In this document: positions 37,005-45,130 of the stretch, one piece after another | How the letters are laid out: each line of letters begins with the position of its first letter | Position numbering within the stretch: the stretch's first letter is position 1 | Source of the DNA: Streptococcus pseudopneumoniae | Lineage (GTDB): Bacteria > Bacillota > Bacilli > Lactobacillales > Streptococcaceae | Length of the DNA stretch: 64,000 nt | NCBI RefSeq assembly: GCF_001068775.1 | Contig: NZ_JWAJ01000097.1 | Coordinates: 1 to 64,000 of the forward strand | Direction: 5' to 3' | Made by a program: the position numbers and the translations under genes | Notes under the pieces: model-generated | Seen by the model: the letters and a program-made list of their open reading frames with translations, nothing else | The model's database searches: none | What the model was told of the DNA's origin: nothing

Positions 37005-37627
37005 TATGCAAGAACCTCCTCGATTTTAGAGATAGCTGCTTGAGTAACAAGAAGTTTGTCACTATTTGCGATGTCAAGAACACTTGCAGTTGTAGCAGTC
37101 GCAACTTTCACGTTTGGAAGGTTACGAGCTGAAAGAGCTGCGAATTCGTTTCCTTCTTCAAGAATAACAAGGACTTTAGAATCGATGCTCAAAGCTGCAA
37201 GAACTTTTGCAAATTCAGCAGTTTTTGGAGCTGTAAATTCAAGAGAATCAACGGCTACAAATTTGTTTTCAGCAACTTTTTCTGAGTAAACAGATTTTAG
37301 TGCAAGGCGACGAACTTTTTGAGGAAGTTTGTACGCATAGCTACGTGGAGTTGGTCCGAAGACGATTCCACCACCACGCCATTGTGGAGAGCGGATAGAA
37401 CCTTGACGAGCACGTCCAGTTCCCTTTTGACGCCATGGTTTGCGTCCGCCACCTGAAACGGCTGAACGATTTTTAACAGCGTGAGTTCCTTGACGAAGGC
37501 TAGCACGTTGGCTGATGATGACATCAAACACAACAGATTGGTTTGGTTCGATACCAAAGATTGCATCGTTAAGAACAACTTCGCCCGCTTGTTTACCAGT
37601 TTGGTCGAATAATGTTATATTTGCCAT
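37004..37627 (-). CDS. rplD: 50S ribosomal protein L4
   Basis: 207-aa tunnel protein. In other bacteria it can autoregulate the S10 operon. The extended loop with [20 protein letters not shown] (about 66-85) is intact at the macrolide-contact region. Confidence 0.98.
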
Positions 37628-37651
37628 TTTGACTGTATTCCCCTTTCCTTA

Positions 37652-38278
37652 TTATTTACCAGCTTTAACTGCTGATTTGATAGTGATAAGAGATTTCTTA
37701 GCACCTGGTACGTTACCTTTGATAAGGATAACGTTCTTTTCTGGAACAACTTGTACAACTTCAAGGTTTTGAATTGTTACACGGTCGCCACCCATACGTC
37801 CTGCAAGGTTTTTACCTTTGAATACGCGGTTAGGTGCAACAGGTCCCATAGAACCTGGACGACGGTGGTAACGAGAACCGTGAGCCATAGGTCCACGTGA
37901 TTGTCCGTGGCGTTTGATAACACCTTGGAAACCTTTACCTTTAGAAGTACCAGTTACGTCAACAACATCTCCAGCTGCGAAAGTTTCAACTGTGATTTCA
38001 GCACCAACTTCCAAGCCTTCAACGTTTTTGAATTCACGAATGAAGCGCTTAGGAGCCGTGTTAGCTTTTGCTACATGTCCTTTAGCAGGTTTGTTGCTCA
38101 ATACTTCGCGTTTGTCATCAAAACCAACTTGGATAGCGTTGTATCCGTCTGTTTCAACAGTTTTAACTTGAAGAACAACGTTTGGAGTTGCTTCAATAAC
38201 TGTTACAGGGATCAATTCGCCAGCTTCAGTGAAGATTTGAGTCATTCCCACTTTTTTCCCTAAGATTCCTTTTGTCAT
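37652..38278 (-). CDS. rplC: 50S ribosomal protein L3
   Basis: 208-aa assembly protein near the peptidyl-transferase centre. It begins [16 protein letters not shown] and has [20 protein letters not shown] with [20 protein letters not shown]. Confidence 0.98.
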
Positions 38279-38365
38279 GAGAAAATAGTTCCTTTTCTAT
38301 ATTTTTTATTCAAAAAGTTTTTAACGAGCGTTTTTTATGCTCAAGTCTAAGATACAAAGGGCGTC

Positions 38366-38441
38366 AAACTCAAAGTGAAAATAGGAAACTGACGCAGTGT
38401 CTTGCAGACACTAGGAAGTTTATCTTTTTCACACCGAGTTT
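38366..38441 (-). other. Nested palindrome between rpsJ and rplC
   Basis: Perfect arms from outside in: AAACTC/GAGTTT, GTGAAAA/TTTTCAC, AAACT/AGTTT, AGTGTCT/AGACACT around a TGC loop. This is a 76-nt unit in a 216-nt gap. Same architecture, but not the same sequence, as the rpsH-rplF element. Confidence 0.7.
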
Positions 38442-38494
38442 AGCCCGTGTTCAATTCAATTGAAACACCAGCTTCTGCTCTTTTATATTTTAGA

Positions 38495-38803
38495 TTAAAG
38501 TTTGATTTCTACGTTTACACCACTTGGAAGATCCAATTTCATCAAAGCGTCAACTGTTTTTTGAGTTGGGTTAACGATATCGATCAAACGTTTGTGTGTA
38601 CGCATTTCAAATTGTTCGCGAGAGTCTTTGTATTTGTGAGTCGCACGAATGATTGTGTAGAGGCTACGCTCAGTTGGAAGTGGGATTGGACCCGCAACTT
38701 GTGCACCTGTACGAGTAGCTGATTCTACGATTTTTGCAGCCGCTGTGTCAAGCGTACGGTGTTCGTAAGCTTTCAAACGGATACGGATTTTTTTGTTTGC
38801 CAT
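38495..38803 (-). CDS. rpsJ: 30S ribosomal protein S10 (NusE)
   Basis: 102-aa first gene of the operon. It is also the antitermination factor NusE. It begins [19 protein letters not shown] and has [30 protein letters not shown] precedes the ATG. Confidence 0.98.
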
Positions 38804-38937
38804 CTTTTTCTCCTTTTCGTCTATTTAAGATAATAGGCTAGCTCCACAAGAAAACCGACGCGCGTTGCGTGGCAATGCAACCGAGCGTGTCGCAACCTCT
38901 TGCATCAAAGCTAAAGCTGTAATTTACAGCACCATAA
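38804..38937 (-). promoter_or_regulatory. S10 operon 5' leader
   Basis: About 130 nt of transcribed leader with GC-rich self-complementary segments (GTTGCgtgGCAATGCAAC and ACGCGCG/CGAGCGTG pieces at 38857-38895). A ribosomal-protein control structure is likely by position, but it does not match a leader I can name. Confidence 0.45.
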
Positions 38938-38938
38938 T

Positions 38939-38975
38939 AGAATAACACAAATCCCCTGCGATTGCAAGGGATTTG
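38939..38975 (-). promoter_or_regulatory. S10-spc-alpha operon promoter inside a palindrome
   Basis: On the minus strand TTGCAA (38962-38967), 17-bp spacer, TATTCT (38939-38944) with TG one base upstream. Perfect 8-bp arms CAAATCCC (38948-38955) and GGGATTTG (38968-38975) surround the -35 hexamer. Confidence 0.65.
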
Positions 38976-39080
38976 ACAGGATTTTTTAAATTTTTCGAAT
39001 GAAACTGTTTTCTTTTTATGAATGGCGAAATTCCCCCTCTGCTTGGAAGTGAATTTACAGTTTTTCTTCTATACATAGTG

Positions 39081-39695
39081 TCAATATTTGATGATAAATT
39101 GATCCCCTGATTGATCCACCAAGATATCTGCCATTGACTCGGTTGTTTTATAGTATCGTAGATACTGCTCTCGTCTCATCTGCTGACTAGCCAATATAAA
39201 TTTTGTATCCCGATTTCTCACAGTCGTATCTCGAGCTAGACGTCTCTTTAATTCTGTCTCTTCATCCGTGTAGAAACAAACAGTTTTATCAAAGAGTTCC
39301 TTTGGTAGAAAACCCACAGACATCCCTTCGACTATCAGAATTGGTTTTGCTCCCGATAAGATCTCACTAGCCTTCCAAGGTTCTTCTATTGTCAAGACAT
39401 CCATACCCGCCTGCAAAGCGAGGATATCTCTTTGTAAACTTGCCAGCTCATGCGCTACTGGTAAACATGCTGTCACCTTTTGGTCCGGTGTCTCTTTAGG
39501 TACCACTAAATGTCGTTCCGAAGTAATATAGGGATCTGTTTCTAGTAAATTTACCTTTTGGGAATCAAGTTCTTGGTACAATTCTTGAGCAAAAGTTGAT
39601 TTTCCTGAGGCTCCATGGCCGTAGATACCTAGCGTTTTTACTTTTCCAGACTCTATTTCTGATACTAGTCTTTCTACTAACTCTTTTTTCTTCAT
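39081..39695 (-). CDS. Uridine kinase-like P-loop NTPase
   Basis: Predicted small-molecule kinase. The 204-aa protein has a Walker A motif GHGASGKSTFAQEL (about 26-38) and the phosphoribulokinase/uridine-kinase pattern with TDPYIT and a basic RRLARDTTVRNRD near 155. The substrate is not certain. The start overlaps the nrdG stop by 4 nt, so it is the last gene of the nrdD operon. Confidence 0.82.
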   Translation of the reverse strand: MKKKELVERLVSEIESGKVKTLGIYGHGASGKSTFAQELYQELDSQKVNLLETDPYITSERHLVVPKETPDQKVTACLPVAHELASLQRDILALQAGMDVLTIEEPWKASEILSGAKPILIVEGMSVGFLPKELFDKTVCFYTDEETELKRRLARDTTVRNRDTKFILASQQMRREQYLRYYKTTESMADILVDQSGDQFIIKY

Positions 39696-40288
39696 TCTCT
39701 CTTCACCTGTTCATAGCTTTCTTTTCCATCATTAAGCTTGTCCCAAATAACTACTTTTCCACTTTGCAGAGATTTTTGCACATCTATAATCCGCTGATTA
39801 GAAGAGCCTCGGAACTGGAGCATGAGATTGCGCTTGCTTTTATCATAACGACCATCGACCAGGATATCAATCAACGACAAGAGTTCCAGTTTGTCTGGAG
39901 CCTCCAGCATCATTTCTTCCCAAGTGTAGCCCGTCCAGGACCAGATATCTTTTTCTGGCAATTCCTTACGAATGCGTTTTACGAGAGGTAAGATTATACC
40001 TGTATTGAGGAAAGGCTCTCCTCCTAATAAAGTCAATCCTTGAACATAGGGTTGGGCCAGATCTGCCATGATTTGTTCTTCTAACTCTGGCGTATACGGG
40101 ATACCAGCATTGAAAGACCAGGTCGCAACATTATAACAGCCCTCGCAGTGAAACATACAACCTGCTACATAGAGAGAATTGCGTACCCCCTCTCCATCGA
40201 CAAAGTTAAAAGCCTTATAGTCAATGATACGCCCTTGACTGAGTTCTTCACTCTTCCACTCTCCTGGTTTTGGTGTATTCCATGTCAT
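39692..40288 (-). CDS. nrdG: Anaerobic ribonucleotide reductase activating enzyme (radical SAM)
   Basis: Generates the glycyl radical on NrdD by reductive cleavage of S-adenosylmethionine. The 198-aa protein carries the [4Fe-4S] motif CMFHCEGCYN near residues 43-51 and LLGGEPFLN near 90. It lies 4 nt after the acetyltransferase gene and overlaps the kinase gene. Confidence 0.95.
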   Translation of the reverse strand: MTWNTPKPGEWKSEELSQGRIIDYKAFNFVDGEGVRNSLYVAGCMFHCEGCYNVATWSFNAGIPYTPELEEQIMADLAQPYVQGLTLLGGEPFLNTGIILPLVKRIRKELPEKDIWSWTGYTWEEMMLEAPDKLELLSLIDILVDGRYDKSKRNLMLQFRGSSNQRIIDVQKSLQSGKVVIWDKLNDGKESYEQVKRE

Positions 40289-40292
40289 CCTT

Positions 40293-40793
40293 CTACTCCA
40301 ACTCTATCCAATAGCGCTCCGTTCCATTTCGAACATCCTCATAGACACCGCCGTTAGCTAAGATAACAGCTCGGCTGGCAGGATTTTCCGTGCTACAAGT
40401 CACAAGCGCTCGTTTGATATTCTTTTCCTTAGCAATTTGTAGACCTTGTCGGAGGGACTCTTTGGCGTAGCCCTTGCCTCTTTCAGACGGTCGGATGGAA
40501 TAGCCAATATGGCCAGCATGATTCAGCAATCCCTCATTTAGTCTCAGCCGTAGATTCAAAAAACCTAGAGCATAGCCTGATTTATCAAACAATACGAACT
40601 GAATTGATGGAACGCGATTTTCCAGCAATCCTATTCCCATTTCTTTATTTCGGCTAGTTTCTAGCCAGTCCTCGTAAGAGAAATTCTCAATATCCCAAAA
40701 TCCGCCATTGTGGGTCGATTGGGTCTCTTCAAACTCCTCTATCATATCTAGAACAGCTTCCTTATCCGCCAATGTCGGCCTGCGTAATATCAT
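40293..40793 (-). CDS. GNAT-family N-acetyltransferase
   Basis: Acetyl-CoA-dependent acetyltransferase of unknown substrate. It is 166 aa from MILRRPTLADKEAVLDM. The acetyl-CoA loop SIRPSERGKGYAKESLRQ is near 107-124. I chose the ATG at 40791-40793 because GGAGGTAAAG lies directly upstream. A TTG-started reading four codons longer contains that site. Embedded in the nrdDG operon. Confidence 0.88.
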   Translation of the reverse strand: MILRRPTLADKEAVLDMIEEFEETQSTHNGGFWDIENFSYEDWLETSRNKEMGIGLLENRVPSIQFVLFDKSGYALGFLNLRLRLNEGLLNHAGHIGYSIRPSERGKGYAKESLRQGLQIAKEKNIKRALVTCSTENPASRAVILANGGVYEDVRNGTERYWIELE

Positions 40794-40816
40794 CTTTACC
40801 TCCAACTAAGAGAAAA

Positions 40817-40834
40817 GCGAGAGCGGACTCTCAC
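40817..40834 (-). terminator. Short hairpin after the 46-aa ORF
   Basis: GAGAG and CTCTC arms on the minus strand overlap the stop codon and are followed by GCTTTT. It is weak and may only attenuate transcription towards nrdG. Confidence 0.4.
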
Positions 40835-40971
40835 TTTTTCTTATTCTTATTTAAAAATTGCTCTCTTAGGCTAGCCACTCGGTCTTTTTTATTACCTCCA
40901 CCTTTTGAATGTTTCTCGTGGAACCGTTGAACCAAGGCCTTCCCCTTATCGTCTAATTGATATTTTCCCAT
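40831..40971 (-). CDS. Conserved 46-aa basic protein in the nrd operon
   Basis: Small soluble lysine-rich protein starting MGKYQLDDKGKALVQRF, with a central GGGNKKDR and a polylysine end. Function unknown. It begins 11 nt after the nrdD stop. A small gene occupies the same spot in pneumococcus, which supports it being real. The ribosome site is weak (AGAAAGAAATAG), so coupling to nrdD is likely. Confidence 0.75.
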   Translation of the reverse strand: MGKYQLDDKGKALVQRFHEKHSKGGGNKKDRVASLREQFLNKNKKK

Positions 40972-40982
40972 TCTATTTCTTT

Positions 40983-43190
40983 CTAACTTCTTACTTCATG
41001 TCCTGCTGTTTTGATAGTAGAACCGTTCATGTGTTTGACACGCGCAGCAATTTCCTTGTGGCGTCCATTAACCATCGGACGCGCTTGTGGATTCCCAAGA
41101 TAACCACAGGTCCGTTTAACCACGTCTACTGTTTTAGGATCGTTATTTCCACAGTTAGGACAAGCAAACCCTCTCTCTGTCGGCTCAAAATCTCCTTCAA
41201 AATCACACTTGTAACAGCGGTCAATTGGAGTATTGGTTCCGAGATAACCTACACGGTCATAAGCATAATCCCAAACAGCTTCCAAGGCCTTTGGATTTTG
41301 TTGAAGAACTGGATACTCACAGTAGTGGATGAAGCCACCTGATGCACCCGCTTCTGGATAAACCTTTTCAAAATCTAGTTTTTCAAAAGGAGTTGGATTT
41401 TTACGCACATCATAATGGAAGGAATTTGTGTAGTATTCTTTATCAGTAATGTCTGGAATAGAGCCGAATTTCTCCGTATCCAAACGACAGAAACGGTCCG
41501 TTAAACTTTCAGATGGTGTTGAATAAATAGAGAAGTGATACCCATATTGGTCTGACCACTCTTCCACTCGATGTTTCATATCTCGAATGATATCAAGGGT
41601 GAATTCTTTAGCTTCCGGATTGGTTTCCCAATTGTTGCCAAAGAATACTGTCGCTACTTCATAAAGTCCAATGTAGCCAAGCGAAACAGTAGCACGACGG
41701 TTCTTAAAGAGCTCGTCAACACTTTCTTCTTTACCAAGACGACGTCCGAAGGCACCATATTGATAAAGAATTGGTGCATTAGCTGGAGTGGCTTCCTTGG
41801 TTCTTTCCACACGATAAACTAGAGCATCTTCAGCAATATTCATGCGCTCATTGAAAATTTCCCAGAACTTATTCAAGTCGCCTTCTGATTCGAGGGCAAT
41901 ACGAGGAAGATTGACCGTCACCACCCCTAGATTCATACGGCCAGAGTTAACTTCAACTCCATTTTCATCCTTCCATCCTTGAAGGAATGAACGACATCCC
42001 ATCGGAACCTTGAAGGAACCTGTCAATTCGATAATCTTATCGTAAGACAAGACATCTGGGTACATCCGTTTAGTTGCGCATTCGAGCGCCAACTGCTTGA
42101 TGTCGTAGTTAGGTGAACCTTCCTCCAGATTAAGTCCTCTTTTTAGCGTAAAGATGAGTTTAGGGAAGATGGCTGTACGGTGTTCTGAACCAAGCCCCTT
42201 GATTCGAATGTTCAAGATAGCCTTTTGAATTTCGCGTTCAAAACGATTGGTTCCTAGACCAAAACCAAGAGAAGTAAAGGGTGTTTGCCCATTTGATGTA
42301 AAGAGGGTATTAATCTCGTACTCTAGAGATTGCATGGCATCGTAGATGTCTTTTTGGGTTTTCTTCCAGGCGTACTCCTCACGCTTGTCAGGTAGTACCC
42401 ATTCCTCTGCATCTTTGAGGTGTTTTTGGTAATTTTTTTCTGCATAAGGAGCCAAAACTTCATCAATACGGTCTGCTGAACAGCCTCCATACTGACTTGA
42501 TGCAACGTTGGCGATGATTTGTGAAATCTGCGCTGTCGCAGTTTGGATAGACTTGGGGCTCTCTACCTCAGCATTCCCAATCTTAAAACCATTTTTCAAC
42601 ATGCCCTTGAAATCAATCAGACAGCAGTTGGTCATCGGGGTGTAAGGGCTATAGTCCAAATCGTGATAGTGGATATCCCCTTTTTGGTGGGCATTAGCCA
42701 CATGCTTAGGAAGCATTTGAAGACCGATTGATTTCCCAACAATCCCCGCCGTCAAATCACGCTGGGTATTAAAAACATCACTATCTTTATTAGCATTCTC
42801 ATTGACAACTGCCTGGTCTTTGTTGAGAAGTTTATGGATACTGAAATTGATATCTGTTGCTTTTGAACGCTCAAAATCCCTTTGAGTTCGATAAGTGATA
42901 TATTCCTCTGCCAAGGCATATTCTTTAGCTTCCAATAACTCATGTTCTACGATGTTTTGGATTTCATAAATTTTTACACCTTGAGGAAAGCGACTATGAA
43001 TCTCTTCTACAATACGTTCAATTAGAGTATTAAGACGCTTTTCTACCAAGGGGGTTACATCCATGACTTTTTCTGCAGCCTTGTGTAAGGCTTTATCAAT
43101 CTTATCTACATCAAAAATGACGCGTCTACCGTCACGCTTTTCAACAAATAAGGTTGGATCAGGGTTTGTTTTCTCTTCCAATACAATCAT
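40983..43190 (-). CDS. nrdD: Anaerobic ribonucleoside-triphosphate reductase (class III)
   Basis: Makes dNTPs without oxygen through a glycyl radical. The 735-aa protein has an N-terminal ATP-cone (about 14-110; EKRDGRRVIFDVDKI), the catalytic barrel, a C-terminal zinc site with CYKC and CPNC pairs near 637-660, and the glycyl radical motif RTCGYLGNPQARP near 680. The promoter carries paired NrdR boxes. First gene of a five-gene operon ending with the uridine kinase-like gene. Confidence 0.97.
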   Translation of the reverse strand: MIVLEEKTNPDPTLFVEKRDGRRVIFDVDKIDKALHKAAEKVMDVTPLVEKRLNTLIERIVEEIHSRFPQGVKIYEIQNIVEHELLEAKEYALAEEYITYRTQRDFERSKATDINFSIHKLLNKDQAVVNENANKDSDVFNTQRDLTAGIVGKSIGLQMLPKHVANAHQKGDIHYHDLDYSPYTPMTNCCLIDFKGMLKNGFKIGNAEVESPKSIQTATAQISQIIANVASSQYGGCSADRIDEVLAPYAEKNYQKHLKDAEEWVLPDKREEYAWKKTQKDIYDAMQSLEYEINTLFTSNGQTPFTSLGFGLGTNRFEREIQKAILNIRIKGLGSEHRTAIFPKLIFTLKRGLNLEEGSPNYDIKQLALECATKRMYPDVLSYDKIIELTGSFKVPMGCRSFLQGWKDENGVEVNSGRMNLGVVTVNLPRIALESEGDLNKFWEIFNERMNIAEDALVYRVERTKEATPANAPILYQYGAFGRRLGKEESVDELFKNRRATVSLGYIGLYEVATVFFGNNWETNPEAKEFTLDIIRDMKHRVEEWSDQYGYHFSIYSTPSESLTDRFCRLDTEKFGSIPDITDKEYYTNSFHYDVRKNPTPFEKLDFEKVYPEAGASGGFIHYCEYPVLQQNPKALEAVWDYAYDRVGYLGTNTPIDRCYKCDFEGDFEPTERGFACPNCGNNDPKTVDVVKRTCGYLGNPQARPMVNGRHKEIAARVKHMNGSTIKTAGHEVRS

Positions 43191-43226
43191 ATCCAGGCTC
43201 TTTTCTAAAAATAGTATCTAAAAAGT

Positions 43227-43305
43227 ATTATATCACTAAAAAAATAAAAATCAATATCTAGTGTAAAAATTCCTATTTTCATAAAATTTACACTAGATAT
43301 TGATT
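43227..43305 (-). promoter_or_regulatory. nrdD promoter with two inverted NrdR boxes
   Basis: Extended -10 TGATATAAT (43227-43235) with -35 TTGATT (43249-43254, 16-bp spacer). AATCAATATCTAGTGTAAA (43249-43267) and its exact reverse complement (43287-43305) each match the NrdR box ACACWATATSTWGTGT at about 14 of 16 positions. Box centres are 41 bp apart, near four helical turns. The same 19-bp inverted repeat could double as a terminator for the upstream gene. Confidence 0.75.
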
Positions 43306-43308
43306 ATT

Positions 43309-44862
43309 TTATTTTAATTTGTAAAGTTTAAAGTCTTTGAATTCACTTTGAACTGGTTGGTAGCTTTCTGCTAGAAGCTGTTCCACTTCCGTCCAGAGAG
43401 CTGTTTTGGTATTGACCACAATCACTTTAGGCTGATTATCGCGTAAATCATTGACAAGTTTGCTACGATTTGCATCAAGGCCAGTATATAATTTTGGTGA
43501 TAGCAACTGACTAGCTGCTAAACGTTCACTAGTCTTATAACCATTAGCAAGATCATCCCATATATAAATACGATCGGTTGCCTGCGTTTGTCCTTTAACC
43601 ATAGTTTCCATACGAGCACGTTCTTGATATTGTTCTGAGTGAAGAACATAACGGGCTACCAGAGGAGCCAAAAATAGGTAGGCCAAAGCTAAAACTGGCA
43701 AATAGACATTACCCTGAAGAAATACTGCCAATATTGAGGGTACTTCTCGATGTTTTCTACGACGATTAGCTCCTTCTAATTTCCCAGTTCGAATATGAGT
43801 CAATAAAAGAATGGACAAGAAAGGAAGAAACTCAGCTAGACGACTTCCATGGATCGGTTCGGTAGAGAAAATTTCTAAACAAACTAACAATAGGATTGCT
43901 ACTGAAGCAAAAATGGATAAGACGTATTGCTTGGTTGGTTTAGACTGGAAGAGTCCTGTAAATACGAGCCTTAATCCTCCAAGACCAATTGTTAACAATC
44001 CATAAAAAAGGAGGTTGTCCAGTAAGGCTGGATTGGACATAAATTTCAAACTATCTACTGGATAGAGGATCTGACTGATAGCGTTCCCAAAACTCCCATT
44101 ATAAGCCGTATAGTAACCAATTGGATAAAAGAAGAGCGAGAATCCAAGACCAGCTGCAAAGAATTGATAGAGCCCATGAACAAAGCGACCACGCCCAATA
44201 TTAAAGGCTAACAAAGCAAAGAATAAGACTAGAGCATATAAAGTTGTGACGAGAGGGGCGAAGAAAAATGCTAGAGCCAGGCTAATCCCAATACGCACGA
44301 AACCTTTGTCATGATTATACTCTACCAAATACCTAGTTACTAAACTGAGAGCGTAAAACAGGAATGGAAGGGCCAAAATAGTGGCATAGCCACCGCCAAA
44401 GCTAAGTCCTCCAGCAAGAAGATAAAAGATGGTCAACACTTGTTGCGACTGCTTGTTCTCCTCCGTCAAGGTATAAGTTGAACGGAAAAGAAAAATCCCA
44501 GCACCCACTAGAGCAAGCCAAGTAAAGGCGGCAAACAAAATACTACCCTTGCTTAGATACTGTAAAAAGTAATAGAGAAGACCACTCGTTCCAAAATAGT
44601 CTGTGTAGATATCTCCCCCCTGGTGCATAGCCCATCCGATATAAAAATCTTGTGCCTGCTCTGGGCTAGTTAGTCCTAGCAAGAAAGGAAGAACTACAGA
44701 TACAAGTACAACTAGAGTGCTCCAGATTAGGATCTTAAATAATGGTAAGGGAGCAAATGAACTTGGTTCATCCTCGAAACGCTCCTCTCTCCCAACTAAA
44801 TCATCCTGAATTCCCGTCCAAGATGGAGTTGGTTCCTCTTCTAATCTGCCATATACGTTCAT
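43309..44862 (-). CDS. Polytopic membrane protein, probable GT-C-type glycosyltransferase
   Basis: 517 aa with an acidic N-terminal tail (about 45 residues), about 12 transmembrane helices and a C-terminal extracellular domain (about 425-517). After the first helix comes a loop, YIGWAMHQGGDIYTDYFG followed by SGLLYY, with the Asp and (G/S)xLYY pattern of PMT/ArnT-like GT-C enzymes that use lipid-linked sugars. That assignment is inference. It lies between nrdD and mnmG, downstream of a 46-aa ORF. Confidence 0.75.
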   Translation of the reverse strand: MNVYGRLEEEPTPSWTGIQDDLVGREERFEDEPSSFAPLPLFKILIWSTLVVLVSVVLPFLLGLTSPEQAQDFYIGWAMHQGGDIYTDYFGTSGLLYYFLQYLSKGSILFAAFTWLALVGAGIFLFRSTYTLTEENKQSQQVLTIFYLLAGGLSFGGGYATILALPFLFYALSLVTRYLVEYNHDKGFVRIGISLALAFFFAPLVTTLYALVLFFALLAFNIGRGRFVHGLYQFFAAGLGFSLFFYPIGYYTAYNGSFGNAISQILYPVDSLKFMSNPALLDNLLFYGLLTIGLGGLRLVFTGLFQSKPTKQYVLSIFASVAILLLVCLEIFSTEPIHGSRLAEFLPFLSILLLTHIRTGKLEGANRRRKHREVPSILAVFLQGNVYLPVLALAYLFLAPLVARYVLHSEQYQERARMETMVKGQTQATDRIYIWDDLANGYKTSERLAASQLLSPKLYTGLDANRSKLVNDLRDNQPKVIVVNTKTALWTEVEQLLAESYQPVQSEFKDFKLYKLK

Positions 44863-44906
44863 TCATTCTCTCCTATGTTTTAATTTGTTCTAGTATATCA
44901 AAAAGT

Positions 44907-45047
44907 CTAAATCTTGTCAGCCTGTGGTGGCCATTTGTCTAACTTTTGACAGAGACTAGCGAAGCGTTCAATCTCATAAAAACGATGATAGGAAGCATTT
45001 TTATAGTGGTCTAAAAAATTTTTTTCTTCTACCGTCAGCATGGTCAT
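44907..45047 (-). CDS. 46-aa ORF upstream of the GT-C-like gene
   Basis: MTMLTVEEKNFLDHYKNAS start, a likely helical acidic/aromatic peptide ending WPPQADKI, with one cysteine. AAAGGAGGA directly precedes the ATG. The good ribosome site and the balanced composition argue that it is real. Function unknown. The stop lies 44 nt before the membrane protein start, so they may be co-transcribed. Confidence 0.65.
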   Translation of the reverse strand: MTMLTVEEKNFLDHYKNASYHRFYEIERFASLCQKLDKWPPQADKI

Positions 45048-45095
45048 TCCTCCTTTTCTCTTTATTCGAAAATGGAGGACGATTCTATCAAAAAA

Positions 45096-45121
45096 GCTGA
45101 ATTCCCAAAAGAGAATTCAGC
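45096..45121 (-). terminator. mnmG operon terminator
   Basis: GCTGAATTC and GAATTCAGC form a perfect 9-bp stem with an 8-nt loop, followed on the minus strand by TTTTTT, 10 nt past the mnmG stop. Confidence 0.85.
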
Positions 45122-45130
45122 ACTTTATCT

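Noticed and set aside
40979-41342. Plus-strand frame opposite the nrdD 3' end
   Set aside because: Antisense to the conserved glycyl-radical and zinc motifs, and no promoter or ribosome site.
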